5,215 nt of DNA from Ramlibacter sp. (GTDB taxonomy: Bacteria; Pseudomonadota; Gammaproteobacteria; Burkholderiales; Burkholderiaceae_C), in contig JAMPXR010000215.1 in the NCBI GenBank assembly GCA_023701085.1, positions 1-5,215 on the forward strand. Reading direction: 5' to 3'. Each line of letters begins with the position of its first letter. Within the stretch, counting starts at the first letter, position 1. The translations under genes were made by a program, and so were the position numbers. Shown here piece by piece: positions 1-4,982 of the stretch. The notes beneath the pieces were generated by a model that saw nothing but the letters and a program-made list of their open reading frames with translations, ran no database searches and was not told the origin of the DNA.

Positions 1-1643
1 GCATAGCCTTGCAGCTGGTCGCGCGGCGCGAAGGGATGGACATGCGCGAATTCAGGCCAGGTGATGGGGATCATCTCGCTGGTCGCATTGAGCTTCATGG
101 TGCAGCTGCCCAGCGGGATCATGCTGCGGTCCAGCGCCAGGTCCTTGTCGGCCAGCGCGCGCAGGTAGCGCAGCATGCCGGTTTCGGAGTGGTGCGTGTT
201 GAACACCGGATGGGTGAGGAAATCGCTGCTGCGGCGCAGCTCGGAGGGAATCAGCGGCTCGATGCCTTTCTCGTGCTTCGCCAGCTCGGGCCTGGCCTGG
301 CCGGGCCGCGCGAAGAAGGACCACAGCCGTTCGATGTCCTCGCGCGTGGTCGTCTCGTCCAGCGAGATGCCCAGGTGCCGGGGCAGGGTGTTGCGCAGGT
401 TGGCCCGCGCCGAATGGGCGCGGCTGGCGATCAGGTCGGTGGCGTCGCCGGTCTGCACGGTGATGGTGTCGAATGCGCTGTCGGCCGTCAGCGTGTAGCC
501 CATCTCGCGCAGGCCCTTGGCCAGCACGGCCGTGTAGGCGGCGACGCGCCGGGCGATGCGCTTGAGCCCCTGCGGCCCGTGGTAGACCGCGTACATGCTG
601 GCGATCACGGCCGGCAGCACCTGCGCGGTGCAGATGTTGGAGGTCGCCTTCTCGCGGCGGATGTGCTGCTCGCGCGTCTGCAGCGCCAGCCGGTAGGCGG
701 GGTTGCCGTGCGTGTCGACGCTCACGCCCACCAGCCGGCCCGGCATGGACCGCTTGAACTCGTCCCGGCACGCGAGATAGGCCGCGTGGGGGCCGCCCGC
801 GCCCATGGGCATGCCCAAGCGCTGCGTGGTGCCCAGCACGATGTCCGCGTCCCACTCGCCGGGCGGCGCGAGCAGGGTGAGGGCCAGCAGATCGGCGGCG
901 ACGCAGAACGCGGCGTTCTTCGCGTGCGCCTGCGCGACCAGCGGCCGCGGGTCGTGGATGGCGCCGCCGGTGGCGGGATACTGCGCCAGCACGGCGAAAT
1001 AGTCGTGCTGCGCCATCAGCTCGGGTGTGGAACCCACACGCACCTCGATGCCCAGCGGCTTGGCGCGCGTCTGGATCACCTCGATGGTTTGCGGATGGCA
1101 GTCGCCCGAGACGATGAACAGGTTGCTTTTGCTCTTGACGCTGCGCTTGGCCAGCGTCATCGCTTCGGCCGCGGCGGTGGCCTCGTCCAGCATCGAGGCG
1201 TTGGCGATGGCCATGCCCGTGAGGTCCGTGATCATGGTCTGGAAATTCACCAGGGCCTCCATGCGGCCCTGGCTGATTTCGGCCTGGTAGGGCGTGTACG
1301 CGGTGTACCAGGCCGGGTTCTCCAGCACGTTGCGCAGGATCACCCCGGGCGTGTGCGTGCCGTGGTAGCCCTGGCCGATGAAACTCCTGAACACCTGGTT
1401 GCGCTGCGCGATCGCCCTGAGCTCGGCCAGCGCCGCCGCCTCGGTCGCCGGTTCGGGCAGCTTCATCGGACTGCCGCGCACGATGGCCCGCGGTACGATG
1501 CTGTCGATGAGGGCGCGCCGCGAAGCTTCGCCGATGACCGAGAGCATGTGCCGCTCATCGTCCGCGCCGACGCCTATGTGACGGGCGATGAATTCGGATT
1601 GGTTCTCGAGCTCGCGCAGCGGGCGGGCGGATTGCATCAACAT
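1..1643 (-). CDS. gcvP: Glycine dehydrogenase (decarboxylating), P-protein; N-terminal 547 residues, gene runs off the left edge
   Basis: P-protein of the glycine cleavage system. It is a cytoplasmic PLP enzyme that decarboxylates glycine and transfers the aminomethyl group to lipoylated GcvH. I translated this frame by hand. It is open from the ATG at 1643 to the window edge (547 codons plus 2 nt), against roughly 950-970 residues for the single-chain family. Visible family motifs are [20 protein letters not shown] (residues 88-107), [20 protein letters not shown] (108-127), [12 protein letters not shown] (151-162), [17 protein letters not shown] (274-290), [20 protein letters not shown] (322-341) and [20 protein letters not shown] (509-528). 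The PLP-binding lysine belongs to the C-terminal half and is out of view. ATG 1643 is preferred because GGAG lies 5 nt upstream; a second in-frame ATG at 1637 is 11 nt from that site. It follows gcvH after 130 nt and is probably cotranscribed. No frameshift or missing motif was seen in the visible part. Confidence 0.98.
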   Translation of the reverse strand, partial: MLMQSARPLRELENQSEFIARHIGVGADDERHMLSVIGEASRRALIDSIVPRAIVRGSPMKLPEPATEAAALAELRAIAQRNQVFRSFIGQGYHGTHTPGVILRNVLENPAWYTAYTPYQAEISQGRMEALVNFQTMITDLTGMAIANASMLDEATAAAEAMTLAKRSVKSKSNLFIVSGDCHPQTIEVIQTRAKPLGIEVRVGSTPELMAQHDYFAVLAQYPATGGAIHDPRPLVAQAHAKNAAFCVAADLLALTLLAPPGEWDADIVLGTTQRLGMPMGAGGPHAAYLACRDEFKRSMPGRLVGVSVDTHGNPAYRLALQTREQHIRREKATSNICTAQVLPAVIASMYAVYHGPQGLKRIARRVAAYTAVLAKGLREMGYTLTADSAFDTITVQTGDATDLIASRAHSARANLRNTLPRHLGISLDETTTREDIERLWSFFARPGQARPELAKHEKGIEPLIPSELRRSSDFLTHPVFNTHHSETGMLRYLRALADKDLALDRSMIPLGSCTMKLNATSEMIPITWPEFAHVHPFAPRDQLQGY

Positions 1644-1648
1644 GGGGG

Positions 1649-1652
1649 CTCC
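1649..1652 (-). promoter_or_regulatory. Ribosome-binding site of gcvP
   Basis: Minus-strand GGAG is separated by five C residues from the ATG at 1643. It decides in favour of 1643 over the in-frame ATG two codons later. Confidence 0.7.
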
Positions 1653-1697
1653 GGTGTCAGTCGTGGCGAACCGTCTCGGTCCGTGGGTCTCATGGGG

Positions 1698-1731
1698 GAC
1701 CGGGTCGGGCGGCGCTCGCGGCGGCCCGGTC
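1698..1731 (-). repeat. Inverted repeat in the gcvH-gcvP gap (7-bp stem, long loop)
   Basis: GACCGGG and CCCGGTC arms pair perfectly over 7 bp around a GC-rich 20-nt spacer. It lies in the untranslated gap about 55 nt before gcvP. No U-tract follows, so it does not look like an intrinsic terminator. It may shape mRNA stability between gcvH and gcvP, but in DNA this GC-rich it could be chance. Confidence 0.4.
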
Positions 1732-1746
1732 GGGGATTGGAGCGGC

Positions 1747-1764
1747 CGCGGGCCGGGGCCCGCG
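1747..1764 (-). repeat. Perfect GC hairpin just after gcvH
   Basis: CGCGGGCC, a two-base centre, then GGCCCGCG: a perfect 8-bp inverted repeat starting 10 nt after the gcvH stop codon. As RNA the innermost pairs would have to open to give a loop of at least 4 nt. There is no following run of T on the minus strand, so it is not a standard Rho-independent terminator. It could be a processing or stabilising hairpin that protects the 3' end of gcvTH mRNA, or a partial attenuator of gcvP. The function is inferred; the repeat itself is seen directly. Confidence 0.55.
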
Positions 1765-1773
1765 CCTGCGGGC

Positions 1774-2151
1774 TCAGGTGGCGTTCTTCAGCAGCTGCGC
1801 GTAGGCCGGTTCGTCCATCAGCACGTCGAACTCGGCCATGTCCTTGATGAGGATCTTGAAGAACCAGCCGTTGCCCATCGGGTCGCGGTTGGCCAGCGAC
1901 GGGTCGGCGCGCAGTTCCTCGTTGACTTCGGTCACTTCGCCGGCGACCGGCATGTAGATGTCGGCCGCCGCCTTCACCGATTCGACCACGCCGGCCACTT
2001 CGCCCTTGCTGTAGGCGCGGCCGATCTCGGGCAGGTCGACGAACACCACGTCGCCCAGCGCGTCCTGTGCGTGCAGCGTGATGCCCACGACGGCGGCCTC
2101 GTGGTCCTCGAGCTGAATCCACTCGTGCTCTTCGGTGTACTTGACGGTCAT
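1774..2151 (-). CDS. gcvH: Glycine cleavage system H protein (lipoyl carrier)
   Basis: A 125-residue shuttle protein of the glycine cleavage system, close to the usual length of about 125-130. Its lipoylated lysine swings between GcvP (receives aminomethyl), GcvT (gives up the one-carbon unit) and the L-protein (reoxidation). The protein begins [16 protein letters not shown], the typical H-protein start. The lipoyl site is in [19 protein letters not shown] (residues 55-73), with K60 in the ESVKA motif as the modified lysine. [12 protein letters not shown] (77-88) and GNGWFFKI (93-100) are also family hallmarks. The ATG at 2151 has AAGGAG six nt upstream. The reading frame stays open far upstream, under gcvT, but that is a high-GC shadow; the ribosome-binding site and the family N-terminus fix the start. 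It lies 38 nt after gcvT and 130 nt before gcvP. Confidence 0.98.
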   Translation of the reverse strand: MTVKYTEEHEWIQLEDHEAAVVGITLHAQDALGDVVFVDLPEIGRAYSKGEVAGVVESVKAAADIYMPVAGEVTEVNEELRADPSLANRDPMGNGWFFKILIKDMAEFDVLMDEPAYAQLLKNAT

Positions 2152-2157
2152 GCGGTT

Positions 2158-2163
2158 CTCCTT
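2158..2163 (-). promoter_or_regulatory. Strong ribosome-binding site of gcvH
   Basis: AAGGAG on the minus strand lies 6 nt before the ATG at 2151. It is the best Shine-Dalgarno match in the window. This fits a need for more of the carrier H-protein than of the enzymes it serves, although that stoichiometry point is inference. It also settles the start within a frame that is open much further upstream. Confidence 0.8.
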
Positions 2164-2189
2164 GAAATGGGGTTGGCGGGAAGCGGGCC

Positions 2190-3323
2190 CTAGCCGCGGT
2201 AATAGCGGTTCGGCACGAAGGGCATGGGGGCCACCTCCATGGGCACCGGCTTTCCGCGCACGATGGCGTTCAGGCGCGTCCCGGGCGAGGCCAGCGCCGC
2301 GGCCACGTAGGCCATCGCGATGGGCTTGTCGATCGTGGGCGCGAGCAGCCCGCTGGTCACTTCGCCGACGTGGCGTCCCTGCGCATCCTGCAGCTGCGTG
2401 TGTTCGCGCACCGGGACGCGCTCGAGCGCCAACAGCCCCACGCGCTTGCGCTCCACGGACACGCTGCCCTGCAGCTGCCCCAGCACCCGGTCCGCGCCGG
2501 GAAACCCGCCCGCGCGCGCACCGCCCGCGCGGCGCACCTTCTGTATCGCCCAGGTGAGCGCGGCTTCGACCGGCGTGGTGGTGGTGTCGATGTCGCTGCC
2601 GTAGAGGCAAAGGCCCGCTTCCAGCCGCAGCGAGTTGCGCGCACCCAGGCCGATGGGCTTGACCTCGGGCTGGGCGAGCAGGGCACGCGCCAGCGCGTCG
2701 GCCTGCGCCTCGGGCACCGAAATCTCGAACCCGTCTTCGCCGGTGTAGCCGCTGCGCGTGACGAACAGGTCGGCGCCGCGCCAGTCGAAACGGCCGCCGG
2801 TCATGAAGACGAGCTGCTCCACGCCCGGCAGCAGCCGCGCCAGCGCATCGACCGCCTTCGGTCCCTGCAGCGCGAGCAGCGCGCGTTCGGGCAGGGTCAC
2901 CACCTCGCAGCGCGCGCCGACGCGCTCGCGAATGTGGGCGATGTCGCCGGCCTTGCACGCGCCGTTGACGATCACGAACAGGTCGTCGCCGCGATTGACG
3001 AACATGAGGTCGTCGATGATGGTGCCCTCGGGCGTCAGCAGCAGCCCGTACCGCTGCTTGTTCACCGGCAGGTCCACCACATCGACCGGCACCAGCGTTT
3101 CGAAAGCGGCGGCCGCGCCCGCGCCGGCCAGGCGCAGCTGCCCCATGTGCGAAACGTCGAACAGGCCCGCCGAATCGCGCGTGTGGCGGTGCTCGGCCAT
3201 GAGCCCGTCGGGGTACTGGACCGGCATCGAATAGCCGGCGAAAGGAACCATGCGCGCACCGAGTTCGAGGTGCAGGCCGTGGAGCGGGGTGTGAAGCAGG
3301 GCTTGTTCTTGACTGGCGGACAC
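2190..3323 (-). CDS. gcvT: Aminomethyltransferase, T-protein of the glycine cleavage system
   Basis: A 377-residue folate enzyme that takes the aminomethyl group from GcvH, makes 5,10-methylene-tetrahydrofolate and releases ammonia in the cytoplasm. The length is in the family range (about 360-380). Visible hallmarks are LGARMVPFAGYSMPVQY (residues 21-37), RDSAGLFDVSHMGQL (49-63), RYGLLLTPEGTIIDDLM (91-107, holding the conserved Asp pair of the catalytic loop at 104-105), RSGYTGEDGFEI (190-201), GLGARNSLRLEAGLCLYGSD (225-244) and GEVTSG near 320-325, followed by the C-terminal barrel ending NRYYRG. The start is GTG at 3323, with GGAGAG four nt upstream. The weak initiator suits a gene whose translation is gated by its leader. 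It is the first gene of the operon, directly downstream of a tandem glycine riboswitch; gcvH follows after 38 nt. Confidence 0.98.
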   Translation of the reverse strand: MSASQEQALLHTPLHGLHLELGARMVPFAGYSMPVQYPDGLMAEHRHTRDSAGLFDVSHMGQLRLAGAGAAAAFETLVPVDVVDLPVNKQRYGLLLTPEGTIIDDLMFVNRGDDLFVIVNGACKAGDIAHIRERVGARCEVVTLPERALLALQGPKAVDALARLLPGVEQLVFMTGGRFDWRGADLFVTRSGYTGEDGFEISVPEAQADALARALLAQPEVKPIGLGARNSLRLEAGLCLYGSDIDTTTTPVEAALTWAIQKVRRAGGARAGGFPGADRVLGQLQGSVSVERKRVGLLALERVPVREHTQLQDAQGRHVGEVTSGLLAPTIDKPIAMAYVAAALASPGTRLNAIVRGKPVPMEVAPMPFVPNRYYRG

Positions 3324-3327
3324 GCGG

Positions 3328-3333
3328 CTCTCC
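3328..3333 (-). promoter_or_regulatory. Ribosome-binding site of gcvT, possible target of riboswitch control
   Basis: GGAGAG lies 4 nt before the GTG start at 3323 and supports that start. The hexamer is identical to the conserved 5' strand of P2 in both aptamers. It is therefore complementary to the CUCUC of aptamer 2 (3410-3414), which gives a possible route for sequestering it. Confidence 0.7.
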
Positions 3334-3350
3334 GAAGCTCAAGGGGCACA

Positions 3351-3364
3351 GGGCCGTTCGGCCC
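3351..3364 (-). repeat. Small hairpin in the gcvT leader (GGGCC/GGCCC)
   Basis: A perfect 5-bp stem with a GAAC loop, between the riboswitch and the gcvT ribosome-binding site. No run of U follows, so it is not an intrinsic terminator. It may be part of the expression platform. Confidence 0.45.
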
Positions 3365-3368
3365 GCAT

Positions 3369-3384
3369 CATGGTATACACCATG
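3369..3384 (-). repeat. Inverted repeat CATGGT-GTAT-ACCATG in the gcvT leader
   Basis: A perfect 6-bp stem with a 4-nt loop, beginning 5 nt after the end of aptamer 2. It is AT-richer than its surroundings. It could be an RNA hairpin of the expression platform or a DNA operator for a regulator; the sequence alone does not decide. Confidence 0.45.
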
Positions 3385-3389
3385 GACGC

Positions 3390-3540
3390 CCCTGCTGTCC
3401 GCTTTACCTGAGAGATTCACCCCGTTACGGGGTTTGCTCCTTCGGTGGGCCCGGATTTGGGATCAGAGACCCGTTCGCCGGCCTGCGCAGCCGGCCGGTT
3501 TGGACTCTGACCCCGACTTTGGGGCCTCTCTCCAGCAAGG
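3390..3540 (-). ncRNA. Glycine riboswitch, aptamer 2 (with enlarged P3a arm)
   Basis: This is the second aptamer of a tandem glycine riboswitch, a cis-acting RNA that senses glycine and switches on gcvTHP. Read on the minus strand, P1 is CCUUGCUG (3540-3533) pairing with CAGCAGGG (3397-3390) with one G-U pair. GGAGAG (3533-3528) opens P2 and pairs with CUCUC (3414-3410). The conserved core CCACCGAAGGAGCAA follows the P3a arm. P3b is ACCCCG-UAA-CGGGGU. Then come AAUCUCUCAGGUAAAGCGGACAG, given here as the two conserved blocks AAUCUCUCAGGUAAA and GCGGACAG. The arm between GGAGAG and the core is about 80 nt, where most family members have a short hairpin of roughly 10-25 nt. Recognition of the class is secure; the exact fold of the arm was worked out by hand. 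Confidence 0.93.
3447..3527 (-). repeat. Extended P3a arm inside aptamer 2
   Basis: This segment can fold into one long arm. A 5-bp base GGCCC/GGGCC is followed by an A-rich internal loop (CAAAGUC opposite AAAUCC). Next is a 10-bp helix GGGGUCAGAG/CUCUGAUCCC with one G-U pair, then an apical CCGGCC/GGCCGG hairpin. The 10-bp helix is too long to dismiss easily as chance. It sits at the tolerated insertion point of the glycine aptamer, away from the ligand core. Confidence 0.7.
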
Positions 3541-3541
3541 C

Positions 3542-3561
3542 ACGCCCCGCAAGCGGGGCGT
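3542..3561 (-). repeat. Perfect GC-rich hairpin in the linker between the two aptamers
   Basis: ACGCCCCGC-TT-GCGGGGCGT is a perfect 9-bp inverted repeat. As RNA it is best drawn as 8 bp closed by a G-CUUG-C tetraloop, a very stable loop type. It fills nearly the whole linker between P1 of aptamer 1 (ends 3565) and P1 of aptamer 2 (begins 3540). It resembles the stem of an intrinsic terminator, but on the minus strand GCC follows instead of a U-run. On the plus strand the stem is followed only by TTTCG. Confidence 0.75.
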
Positions 3562-3564
3562 TTC

Positions 3565-3638
3565 GTCAGTCCTTGTTGCCTGAGCGTTCGGCTTTGTCCT
3601 GCGCCTTCGGCGGCTCCGCGAGGGAACTCTCTCCTGAC
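3565..3638 (-). ncRNA. Glycine riboswitch, aptamer 1 (compact)
   Basis: First aptamer of the tandem riboswitch, 74 nt. P1 is GUCAG (3638-3634) with CUGAC (3569-3565). GGAGAG (3634-3629), the core CCGCCGAAGGCGCA and the 3' block CGCUCAGGCAACAAGGAC match the class. P2 is imperfect: the usual CUCUC is CGCUC here, giving a mismatch against GAGAG. P3b appears reduced to about two pairs around ACAAAG. The class assignment rests on the conserved blocks and on the tandem partner 24 nt downstream. In this family the two aptamers dock on each other, and glycine binding usually raises gcv expression. Confidence 0.88.
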
Positions 3639-3644
3639 CGCACG

Positions 3645-3650
3645 ATTGTA
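3645..3650 (-). promoter_or_regulatory. Probable -10 box of the riboswitch-gcvTHP promoter
   Basis: TACAAT on the minus strand differs from the sigma-70 consensus TATAAT at one base and is an AT-rich island in very GC-rich DNA. Transcription would begin near 3638-3639, almost exactly at the first base of aptamer 1 P1, as expected for a riboswitch promoter. At 17-nt spacing the -35 position reads GGGCGC, which is not a match, so an activator may be needed or the element may be weak. It lies 29 nt after the dctM stop codon, which makes gcvTHP a separate transcription unit. Confidence 0.6.
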
Positions 3651-3678
3651 CCTGCGCCGCGCCGTTCGCGCCCGGGGG

Positions 3679-4956
3679 TCATCTGGCGAACGCCAGGTCG
3701 CGCAAGGCCAGCGACAGCGCCGGCACGTAGGTGATGACCATCAGGCAGGCGAAGATCACCAGCACGAAGGGCAGCAGCTGCCGGATGATGCGGTCGAGCG
3801 AGATGCGTGCCACGGTGCAGGCCGCGAACAGGTTGACGCCGAAGGGCGGCGTGATCATGCCCAGCGCGAGATTGACGACCATGATGAGCCCGAAATGGAC
3901 CGGATCGACGCCGAAGTGCTGTGCCACCGGCGCGAGGATGGGCGCGAGCACGATGATCGCCGCGCTGGTCTCGATGAACATGCCGATCAGGAACAGCGCG
4001 GCATTGACGCCCAGCAGGAAATAGGCGGGGCTGCGCAGCACCTCTTCGAGCCAGCGCCCGATGGCTTCCGGCACGCCGGCGCGCGTGATCAGGAAGGCGA
4101 ACAGGCCGGCGTTGGCGATGATGAACATGATCACCGCCGAGGAGATCACCGACTTGCGCAGGATGACATACAGGTTGAAGAGCGTGATCTCGCGGTAGAT
4201 CAACATGCCCACGACCAGCGCGTACAGCACGGCCACCGCCGACGCCTCGGTGGGCGTGAAGATGCCGCCGTAGATGCCGCCCAGGATGATCACCGGCATC
4301 AGCAGCGCCCAGCCGGCCTGCAGCGTCGCCTTGCCGACCGGCAGCCGGCCGTCGCCGTCGTTCTTGCCCAGGCCTTTCCACTTGCACCAGGCCCAGACGA
4401 ACAGCATCAGGGCGCCGCCGATCAGGGCGCCCGGGCCGAAGCCGGCGATGAACAGCTCGCCAATCGACACCTCGGCGCTCACGCCGTACAGGATCATCGG
4501 GATGGACGGCGGGATGACGACGCCGAGTTCGGCGCTGGTCGCCTGCAGCGCGGCGGCGTAGGTCACCGGATAGCCGTGCTTGATGAGCGCCGGGATCAGG
4601 ATCGCGCCGATCGCGAAAGTGGTCGCCACCGACGAGCCCGAGACCGCGGCGAAGATCATGCAGGTCAGCACGCAGGTCATGGGCAGGCCGCCCTGGACGC
4701 CGCCCACCAGGCTCTTGGCGAATTCGACCAGGCGCTTGGAGATGCCGCCGGTTTCCATCAGGTTGCCGGCCAGGATGAAGAAGGGAATGGCCGCGAGCGG
4801 AAACTTGTTGATCGCGTTGAACATTTCCTTGACGGATATGAGCATGTGGGCGTTGGAGGCCTGGATGCCCAGGATCGACGCGAGCCCGATGGACACGGCT
4901 ACGGAGATGGTGAGTGCGAAGCACAGCACCATCGTGCTGACCATGATCGCGGTCAT
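3679..4956 (-). CDS. dctM: TRAP transporter large permease (DctM family)
   Basis: The 425-residue inner-membrane permease of a tripartite ATP-independent periplasmic transporter. It carries the ion-coupled transport path and works with a small DctQ permease and a periplasmic binding protein. The length is typical. About 11-12 hydrophobic segments are visible, the first at residues 4-30 and the last at about 396-418. Family motifs are IPFFILAGNLMETGG (57-71), FAAVSGSSVATTFAIG (102-117), ELGVVIPPSIPMILYG (143-158), GGIFTPTEASAVAVLYAL (230-247) and NLALGMITPPFGVNLF (362-377). A short charged cytoplasmic stretch lies near 193-210. The ATG at 4956 has GGAG 7 nt upstream. The gene sits 22 nt after the small permease, so the pair is one operon. 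No intrinsic terminator is evident before the gcv leader. The substrate (dicarboxylate or another organic acid) cannot be read from the permease alone. Confidence 0.96.
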   Translation of the reverse strand: MTAIMVSTMVLCFALTISVAVSIGLASILGIQASNAHMLISVKEMFNAINKFPLAAIPFFILAGNLMETGGISKRLVEFAKSLVGGVQGGLPMTCVLTCMIFAAVSGSSVATTFAIGAILIPALIKHGYPVTYAAALQATSAELGVVIPPSIPMILYGVSAEVSIGELFIAGFGPGALIGGALMLFVWAWCKWKGLGKNDGDGRLPVGKATLQAGWALLMPVIILGGIYGGIFTPTEASAVAVLYALVVGMLIYREITLFNLYVILRKSVISSAVIMFIIANAGLFAFLITRAGVPEAIGRWLEEVLRSPAYFLLGVNAALFLIGMFIETSAAIIVLAPILAPVAQHFGVDPVHFGLIMVVNLALGMITPPFGVNLFAACTVARISLDRIIRQLLPFVLVIFACLMVITYVPALSLALRDLAFAR

Positions 4957-4982
4957 GCGCGGTCTCCGGTGGCGGTGGTCAT
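4953..4982 (-). other. Nine-codon ORF bridging dctQ and dctM (speculative)
   Basis: An ATG at 4982 overlaps the dctQ stop codon as ATGA. The ORF encodes MTTATGDRA, and its TGA (4955-4953) overlaps the dctM start codon, again as ATGA. GGAG lies 8 nt before its ATG, inside the end of dctQ. It is probably a coincidence of spacing, but the arrangement would let ribosomes pass from dctQ to dctM without leaving the mRNA. No product function is claimed. Confidence 0.25.
4964..4967 (-). promoter_or_regulatory. Ribosome-binding site of dctM
   Basis: Minus-strand GGAG lies 7 nt before the ATG at 4956, inside the 22-nt gap after the small permease. It supports 4956 over the in-frame ATG four codons downstream. 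Confidence 0.65.

Noticed and set aside
52..855. Minus-strand open frame of 267 codons within gcvP
   Set aside because: It is an out-of-frame shadow of gcvP with low-complexity Arg/Ala/Gly composition.
1637..1693. Short 18-codon ORF ending over the gcvP start, as a possible leader peptide
   Set aside because: There is no Shine-Dalgarno before its ATG and no sign of regulatory codons; an overlap of this size is expected by chance.
9..1847. Long plus-strand open frame opposite gcvP
   Set aside because: It mirrors the codon periodicity of gcvP in high-GC DNA, is rich in Arg, Gly, His and Ala, and has no family motif. The minus-strand frame gives an unmistakable GcvP.
2152..3420. Extension of the gcvH frame upstream through gcvT into the riboswitch, as a fusion protein
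   Set aside because: The extra residues are an Arg/Ala-rich shadow of gcvT. GcvH has its own strong AAGGAG site and the standard N-terminus at 2151.
3542..3561. Linker hairpin as an intrinsic terminator for dctQM or for riboswitch attenuation
   Set aside because: The minus strand after the stem reads GCC with no U-run, and the stem sits between the two aptamers, where termination could not respond to aptamer 2.
2370..3734. Plus-strand open frame opposite gcvT and the riboswitch
   Set aside because: It is a shadow of gcvT running through a non-coding RNA region, with no recognisable domain.
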